A DNA stretch of 64,000 nucleotides. It comes from Fictibacillus enclensis (GTDB lineage Bacteria > Bacillota > Bacilli > Bacillales > Fictibacillaceae). The position numbers and the translations under genes are program-made. The notes beneath the pieces are model-generated. The model did no database searches and was not told the origin of the DNA. It worked only from the letters and a program-made list of their open reading frames with translations. The DNA is taken from the NCBI RefSeq assembly GCF_001457035.1, contig NZ_KQ758617.1, forward strand, positions 186,001 through 250,000, read 5' to 3'. Of the stretch, positions 59,608 through 64,000 are shown in pieces. Each line of letters opens with the position of its first letter. The first letter of the stretch is position 1.

Positions 59608-59985
59608 TCATCTTTCTCCAGGGTAAAATTTTTCACCCAGTTCCCAAGATTCTACAAGCTTGTAGGCTGCTTGCTGCGGATAGCCCATCCCATACAAATA
59701 AGCCATGGCAGCCGTCTCCCGCAAAGCATGTTCATAGGAGGTTTTTGGCGCCTCGGCCAACCCCCGCTGAACAAACCATTCGACTGACGTCATGGTAGAT
59801 AATTTTAAGGGATTGTTGTATGGTGTGTAGTAACTTCCTCCGGGCATCCCCGGGTATCCTGCACCGGCTCCTGTCATTCCTCCAGGCATAGCCCCTGTCA
59901 TTCCACCAGGCATTGCGCCAGGCATTCCACCAGGCGCTGCTGGAAAGGGCATGGGACCGGGGTAAGGTGGATATGGATAAGGCAT
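59608..59985 (-). CDS. Pro/Gly/Met-repeat protein
   Basis: This 125-aa protein begins MPYPYPPYPGPMPFPAAP, then has a repeat of PGGMPGAMPGGMTGAMPGGMTGAG, and a C-terminal helical part (STMTSVEWFVQRGLAEAP, then YGMGYPQQAAYKLVESWELGEKFYPGER). ATG 59985 or GTG 59988 is used after AGAGGTGA. The collagen-like Gly-x-Met/Pro repeat is unusual. I do not recognise the family; a coat or surface role is only a guess from composition. Confidence 0.7.
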   Translation of the reverse strand: MPYPYPPYPGPMPFPAAPGGMPGAMPGGMTGAMPGGMTGAGAGYPGMPGGSYYTPYNNPLKLSTMTSVEWFVQRGLAEAPKTSYEHALRETAAMAYLYGMGYPQQAAYKLVESWELGEKFYPGER

Positions 59986-60172
59986 CACGTTCGATTCACC
60001 TCTTCTGTAAATGGCCTTCACGACATTGTAGTGTATGCCAACGCCTACTAAACGGTGCGGGTCGGATGTTTTTCCAACCGAAACACAATGATGCAGAATA
60101 TTTAACCTAATGTAAATTTTAAGTATAATGGAATGGGTACGATAATATGAGCGCAAAGGCAGGGAAAGCTGA

Positions 60173-60718
60173 ATGAAAATTTTAGTCATGAACGGCAGCC
60201 CGACGGCTGAATCACGAACAAGAGGAATAGCTGAATATGCAGCAAACGTTTTGCAGGAAAAAGGGGTGGAAGTGACGTTTTTCGACGCTGGCAAGGATCG
60301 TCTTCCATTGTATACAGGTGATACAGCGGAACAGGAAAACGAAGCGGTTCAGAAGTTGATCCAGGCGGCGGATGAAGCACAGGGCTTCTTCATTTGTACA
60401 CCGGAATACCACAACGGCATGAGCGGGGCGCTGAAGAATGCGCTTGACTTCCTCACAGGCAATCAATTTAAAAACAAACCTGTGGTGATTACTGCGGCTG
60501 CCGGCGGAGGAAAAGGCGGTATCAACGCACTGAATAACTTGCGTACTGTTATGAGAGGACTCTATTCGTTGGTCATAGCTGACCAGTTTGTCGCTGATCC
60601 TATTCATTTTAATGACGAACGCGAGCTTACAGAAGAACTCGCAACACTTCGTGTGAATTCGTTGATCGATCAACTGATGGACCTTACAAAATTGGTATCA
60701 TCCAATTCTAAAAACTAA
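60173..60718 (+). CDS. NADPH-dependent FMN reductase / azoreductase-like
   Basis: This 181-aa flavodoxin-like enzyme has MKILVMNGSPTAESRTRG as the FMN-phosphate loop, TPEYHNGMSGALKNALDFL as the second FMN-binding segment, and TAAAGGGKGGINALNNLR. This is the NADPH-dependent FMN reductase (YhdA/ArsH-like) family that reduces azo dyes, quinones or chromate with bound FMN. AGGGAAAG precedes the start. It is followed by a bidirectional terminator. Confidence 0.9.
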   Translation: MKILVMNGSPTAESRTRGIAEYAANVLQEKGVEVTFFDAGKDRLPLYTGDTAEQENEAVQKLIQAADEAQGFFICTPEYHNGMSGALKNALDFLTGNQFKNKPVVITAAAGGGKGGINALNNLRTVMRGLYSLVIADQFVADPIHFNDERELTEELATLRVNSLIDQLMDLTKLVSSNSKN

Positions 60719-60722
60719 AAAC

Positions 60723-60764
60723 AAAAAAGAGGCAGCTTCCCATTGGAACTGCCTCTTTTTTTTT
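60723..60764. terminator. Bidirectional terminator
   Basis: The 13-bp stem AAAAAAGAGGCAG / CTGCCTCTTTTTT with a 13-nt loop is flanked by A and T tracts. Confidence 0.93.
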
Positions 60765-60766
60765 GA

Positions 60767-60856
60767 TTATTTAAACCAGCTTGAAAGCTCAAAGTACCAG
60801 ATGACGCCAAGAAAAAGGAATCCAAGCGACAAAACGATGTATTTGACGTATTTCAC
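60767..60856 (-). CDS. 29-aa membrane peptide
   Basis: GTG 60856 is preceded by ATAGGAGAAT at good spacing. The product MKYVKYIVLSLGFLFLGVIW ends with YFELSSWFK: a single hydrophobic helix with Lys at both ends and a Trp/Phe-rich C-terminus. It abuts a strong terminator. It is a self-contained, very small gene of unknown family. Confidence 0.6.
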   Translation of the reverse strand: MKYVKYIVLSLGFLFLGVIWYFELSSWFK

Positions 60857-61052
60857 GAAGATTCTCCTATCTTTTTTATCAGTATGGCCCAAAAAACCAG
60901 AGAATAAAAAAGAGTTGGCGTGAAACTTTGTATAGTTTTGTAACTTTATCACTTCTTTTGTTGAATCCCTTCTCAAATGCTTGGTTTTTATAGATAATAT
61001 CTCTGTGTATCGAATGATGATGTTGGAATTGATAGAAAAGGAGAGCTTGTGC

Positions 61053-61220
61053 GTGAGTACTACAGAATATCGGTTAAAAGGACTGTTGGAATCAATTGGA
61101 GCAAAGAAGGAAGAGCTGATCAGGCTGGCTTTTCTCAGAGGGTTTACGAATCACGAGACGGTTCAATGCAGCCAGGAGCTGGATGGCCTGTTGAACGAAT
61201 ATCAAAGAAATTGCTGTTAA
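61053..61220 (+). CDS. Spo0E-family aspartyl-phosphate phosphatase (second copy)
   Basis: This 55-aa protein starts at GTG 61053 (AAAAGGAGAGC upstream; TTG 61047 is the alternative). The core has LLESIGAKKEELIRLAFLRGFTNHETVQCSQELDGLLNEYQ, matching the Spo0E family: two antiparallel helices with S-Q-E-L-D-x-L-L-N-x-Y. It should dephosphorylate Spo0A~P. It overlaps the stop of the minus-strand 61217 gene by four bases. Confidence 0.9.
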   Translation: MSTTEYRLKGLLESIGAKKEELIRLAFLRGFTNHETVQCSQELDGLLNEYQRNCC

Positions 61221-61405
61221 GACAAACTGACAAGCTGCTGGGTTAAAAGGTCAACCCGCGTCAGGATAGCCCGTTTGATCAAGACCGGGTGATCATTCCT
61301 GAATTCGCTGAGCAGTCCCCGGATTTCGGTGACCAGGTCCATCTCGCTTTCGAGAAAAGCACCCGGGTTTACTTGCCTGGGGAAGTTAATGACATTATTT
61401 TTCAT
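61217..61405 (-). CDS. Hypothetical protein (62 aa) convergent to a Spo0E-like gene
   Basis: ATG 61405 has CGGAGGTGTTTTG upstream. The product MKNNVINFPRQVNPGAFLES continues with two helices (EMDLVTEIRGLLSEFRND, HPVLIKRAILTRVDLLTQQLVSLS). It has no Cys, membrane segment or known motif. The two-helix layout is like Spo0E proteins, but the SQELD signature is absent, so I do not place it there. Its stop overlaps the Spo0E-like stop on the other strand. Confidence 0.65.
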   Translation of the reverse strand: MKNNVINFPRQVNPGAFLESEMDLVTEIRGLLSEFRNDHPVLIKRAILTRVDLLTQQLVSLS

Positions 61406-61653
61406 CAAAACACCTCCGCGTAACATACTTCTATTTGCATATATACATTCCATAAAAAAAGCAACATCCCTGCATGAAATTGTAAATGTTTTCAAAAACG
61501 TAATTCCAGACTCCATCAGTAAGCAACTAGATTGGCTATAACCTATGGTTTTTTGCCTTTTTCAAAAAAGGGATCCGGGCAAATGTATATGTTTTGCTGC
61601 GACCATTATTAAAGGTAAAATGTTGATATGCTTAAAACCTGCGGGAGGGATAC
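61406..61653. other. Intergenic region
   Basis: About 250 bp without an ORF that has start and ribosome binding site. It holds the upstream region of the 61405 gene. No hairpin with T tail was seen. Confidence 0.4.
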
Positions 61654-62099
61654 ATTGTTAAAACCCTGTTTTGGCTTGGGAGTACATAAGATAGAATAAG
61701 GGATGAAGTCTGCCAATCAATAAAATCCGCCCTTAGCAAAGTATACAAGAGCATTGATACAGCAGCGGTCTACGGTAATGAAGAAGGCGTAGGACGTGAG
61801 ATTGTACCTATGGTCAACCAGGTGGAGTACCATCCGGGGCTTGCGCAAATAGAGCTTCTAGCGTTCTGAAAGGAAAGCTGCATTCAGATGGAAGCCTGGA
61901 GTCCTTTGATGCAAGGGGAATTCTTGAACCATCCAGTTCTTGCTGAAATTGCAGAAAACCAGGCAAGTCTTTGGCGCAGGTTTATTCTTCGGTGGGATCT
62001 TCAAAACGGAGTGGTAACCATTCCGAAATCCGTCAAGGCCCACCGTATCCGGGAAAATTCCTAGGTTTTTAATTTTGAACCTCCCTGACAATTTTGATT
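61654..62099 (+). pseudogene. Decayed aldo/keto reductase (YvgN/YtbE-like)
   Basis: Fragments read, in different frames: a start like 'PVLGLGVHK', then SIDTAAVYGNEEGVGRE (the AKR Tyr segment), then after a deletion MVNQVEYHPGLAQIELLAF, a TGA at 61866-61868, and CIQMEAWSPLMQGEFLNHPVLAEIAENQ, LRWDLQNGVVTIPKSVKAHRIREN. The catalytic Lys and His segments are missing through deletion of about 90 residues. Several frame changes and stops make it non-functional. It was a glyoxal/methylglyoxal reductase-type enzyme. Confidence 0.85.
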
Positions 62100-62114
62100 T
62101 TTAAGAATTGGATA

Positions 62115-62163
62115 GCATAGAAAAGAGCCGCCGGTAATGATACCGGTTGGCTCTTTTCTATGT
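62115..62163. terminator. Bidirectional terminator
   Basis: The outer stem CATAGAAAAGAGCC / GGCTCTTTTCTATG and inner stem CCGGTA / TACCGG form one long hairpin. It ends pepD on the minus strand. Confidence 0.9.
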
Positions 62164-62166
62164 TTA

Positions 62167-63636
62167 TCAGTTGTAATAAGCTTTCATTTCTATGAGTGCA
62201 GAAACAAGATATTCCCAAGTACGAATAGTTGAAGGAATGCTGAGATGTTCTTCTGGTGTATGAACATCAAACATATCGGGACCCAGGGAAATAGCGTCAA
62301 TATGCGGCAGTTTTTCGGCAAAAATCCCGCATTCCAGCCCGGCGTGGATTGCTACAATTTCTGGGCGTTTTCCGTAACGTTCTTCATACACTTCTTCAAA
62401 AAGCTTCTGAACCTTTGAATCCTTGCGATACGGCCATTCGGGATAATCCGCCTGAGTCGTGAAAGAGGAACCTGTCACCCGGGCTATGACCTCGTTTTGC
62501 TTCAGAATCTGCTCTTTTAAGCTTTTTACTGAGCTTCGGATTTCGCTGATAAATGTGATGGTTGATGCGGTGCTTGATACCACACCAAGATTGGTGGAGC
62601 TTTCGGTAAGTTCCGCAATCTCCTGGCTCATGGATTGTACTCCGTTTGGAATCAGCATGAGCGAATGGATGACACATCGGGTGGTTTCATCTGAGTAAAC
62701 CCTTTCCGGCAGGTCGTCAACTTTCTCTACTGTTATTTTAACTTTAGGATCCGATGTTCTTAGTTCCTTTTTGAAAGTGACTTCCCACGCGGCTGCCACC
62801 TCCGGAACGCGTGTGGCATGCGCTGCCGGCACATGAATAACAGCCTCTGCTTCACGAGGAATTGCATTGGATTTTAATCCGCCGGAAATGGAAGACAAGT
62901 TGAAATCGAACTCTTCAGAAAGGCCATTCAGAAGCCGGCCGAGAAGTTTATTGGCATTTCCCCTGCCCTTATGTATGGACATGCCGGAATGGCCGCCAAA
63001 AAGACCGCCAATCTGAACATGGAAAACGTTTGTGTGCTCCGGCAGAGAATCCCGCTGAATGGGCAAACCTTGAGCAGCTGTGATGCCGCCTGCGCTGCTG
63101 ACCAGAAGCTTGCCTTCTTCTTCAGAATCCAGGTTAATGAAGATCTCCCCTGAAAAATGTTCAGGGCTTACTTCCAGAGCTCCTTTCATTGTTGTCTCTT
63201 CTTCTGTAGTAATAACCACCTCGAGAGGGGGATGAGAAATATCACTGGCATCAAGGAGGGCAAGCGCATAGGCAACAGCAATGCCGTTGTCCGCTCCAAG
63301 GGTAGTGCCGTTCGCATACAGCATGTCCCCTTTGATCTGCAATTCAAGTGGGTCTGTGTCAAAGTTATGGACGGTTCCTTTGTTCTTTTCACAGACCATA
63401 TCCATGTGACCTTGAAGAATAATGGCCGGAACATGCTCATAACCTTCTGTGGCTTCTTTTTTAATGATTATGTTGAGGGCTTCATCCTGAATCACATTAA
63501 GATTTCGTTTCGTTGCAAAATCCAGAAGATAATCGCTGACTCCTTTTTCATTACCTGAGCCCCGGGGGATGGAAGAAAGTTCTGCGAAATAATGAAATAC
63601 GGGGTGTTTTTTTAATTCTGTCAATGTCATGTCCAT
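62167..63636 (-). CDS. pepD: Aminoacyl-histidine dipeptidase (PepD)
   Basis: This 489-aa M20C metallopeptidase hydrolyses Xaa-His and other dipeptides in the cytoplasm. Metal ligands are in ILQGHMDMVCEKN (His, Asp), TLGADNGIAVAYALAL (Asp), TTEEETTMKGA (Glu) and LDSEEEG. A lid domain with GGLFGGHSGMSIHKGRGNANKLLGRLL and a C-terminal His motif (near AIHAGLECGIF) complete the fold. It starts at ATG 63636 with AAAGGATG upstream. It is monocistronic. Confidence 0.94.
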   Translation of the reverse strand: MDMTLTELKKHPVFHYFAELSSIPRGSGNEKGVSDYLLDFATKRNLNVIQDEALNIIIKKEATEGYEHVPAIILQGHMDMVCEKNKGTVHNFDTDPLELQIKGDMLYANGTTLGADNGIAVAYALALLDASDISHPPLEVVITTEEETTMKGALEVSPEHFSGEIFINLDSEEEGKLLVSSAGGITAAQGLPIQRDSLPEHTNVFHVQIGGLFGGHSGMSIHKGRGNANKLLGRLLNGLSEEFDFNLSSISGGLKSNAIPREAEAVIHVPAAHATRVPEVAAAWEVTFKKELRTSDPKVKITVEKVDDLPERVYSDETTRCVIHSLMLIPNGVQSMSQEIAELTESSTNLGVVSSTASTITFISEIRSSVKSLKEQILKQNEVIARVTGSSFTTQADYPEWPYRKDSKVQKLFEEVYEERYGKRPEIVAIHAGLECGIFAEKLPHIDAISLGPDMFDVHTPEEHLSIPSTIRTWEYLVSALIEMKAYYN

Positions 63637-63824
63637 TCATTTCATCCTTTGTCTTCATTTTTCTGTAATCACATATGTCTAGAGTAGAGAAAGCTGCCGA
63701 AATAATCAATGGCACAACACGGTAAACAAATGAATCTTAGTTGCTTGACTCTATTCATTTCCTCTTGTAGAATTATCAGGTAAAGAAGATTACGAGTGCG
63801 TAGTTACACCAAGAACAGCATATT

Positions 63825-63900
63825 GGCTCCGTAGCTCAGTGGATAGAGCGTCGGTTTCCTAAACCGTGCGTCGCAGGTTCGATTCCTGCCGGGGCCGCCA
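63825..63900 (+). tRNA. tRNA-Arg (anticodon CCT)
   Basis: The 76-nt cloverleaf includes encoded CCA. Acceptor GGCTCCG pairs with CGGGGCC (G-T tolerated), D-arm GCTC...GAGC, anticodon loop TTCCTAA with CCT at 34-36, and T-arm GCAGG-TTCGATT-CCTGC. CCT reads AGG (Arg). The outer pair of the anticodon stem is T-T. A terminator follows at 63919. Confidence 0.96.
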
Positions 63901-63918
63901 CTAGATAAAAACAATACT

Positions 63919-63942
63919 GGCAGCGCGGTGCTGTCTTTTTTT
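63919..63942 (+). terminator. Terminator of tRNA-Arg
   Basis: GGCAGC pairs with GCTGTC (one G-T) around a 5-nt loop, followed by seven T. Confidence 0.85.
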
Positions 63943-64000
63943 ATGCTTTTACCGGCATAATTTGAACGTTTTCTGAACACTGTAAGAACTTAATGTGACA

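Overview
The window is chromosomal DNA of a low-to-moderate G+C, endospore-forming member of the Bacillaceae. The exact genus cannot be fixed by reading alone; a Bacillus/Fictibacillus-like genome fits. The evidence is strong AGGAGG-type ribosome binding sites, frequent GTG/TTG starts, intrinsic terminators with long T tracts, CtsR-controlled clpE, a SigY-type ECF operon, two Spo0E-like phosphatases, a sporulation-type PAS kinase, single-chain glyQS behind a T-box, two THI-box (TPP) and two S-box (SAM) leaders.

Layout. 0-0.6 kb: the end of an unknown gene and a small Lys/Cys-rich protein. 0.7-9.5 kb: carbohydrate island with a GH2 glycosidase plus two sugar ABC importers (binding protein and two permeases each, no ATPase), convergent at 6.16 kb; a DJ-1/PfpI-like protein lacking the nucleophilic Cys follows. 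10.4-15.9 kb: small membrane protein, AlkA, CBS-pair protein, GNAT, UppP, a 3D-domain cell-wall protein and an aldo/keto reductase. 16.0-18.3 kb: an antisense Spo0E-like gene and a frameshifted CPA1 Na+/H+ antiporter. 18.4-22.8 kb: SWIM protein (ywqB) overlapping an SNF2 helicase (ywqA). 22.9-23.9 kb: sigY-yxlC-yxlD-like operon behind a textbook SigY-type promoter. 24-30.3 kb: SDR, HU, soluble PAS kinase, GlcD, BsuPI lipoprotein and two minus-strand small genes. 30.4-32.8 kb: CtsR-regulated clpE and a 27-aa holin-like toxin candidate.

33-38.4 kb: GGCT-like protein, a candidate structured RNA, SGNH hydrolase, DUF1206 protein, a Gly-rich protein, and T-box/glyQS. 38.4-47.5 kb is the best functional block. 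One TPP riboswitch controls tenI-thiO-thiS-thiG-thiF (thiazole synthesis). A second TPP riboswitch, then a 22-bp tandem repeat array, precedes ylmB-tenA-thiZ-thiX-thiY, which imports base-degraded thiamin (formylaminopyrimidine) and returns it to HMP. Together these serve both the thiazole and the salvaged pyrimidine halves of thiamin.

47.5-50.4 kb: small proteins, a His-less HPr-like protein and two tandem SAM riboswitches, each with its own terminator, ahead of hom. 50.5-59.5 kb: YjcZ-like peptide, glutathione peroxidase, a secreted M14 carboxypeptidase with an inserted domain, MFS and EamA exporters, a decayed TspO-like pseudogene, an MBL-fold hydrolase and several secreted or anchored proteins of unknown function. 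59.6-64 kb: Pro/Gly/Met-rich protein, FMN reductase, a 29-aa peptide, a second Spo0E-like gene, a decayed aldo/keto reductase, pepD and tRNA-Arg(CCT).

No insertion sequence, CRISPR array or prophage was seen. The most distinctive observations are the 22-bp hairpin repeat array in the thiamin salvage leader, the tandem SAM riboswitches, the exact SigY promoter with an adjacent 20-bp palindrome, the structured RNA candidate near 34.1 kb and the set of very small membrane peptides.
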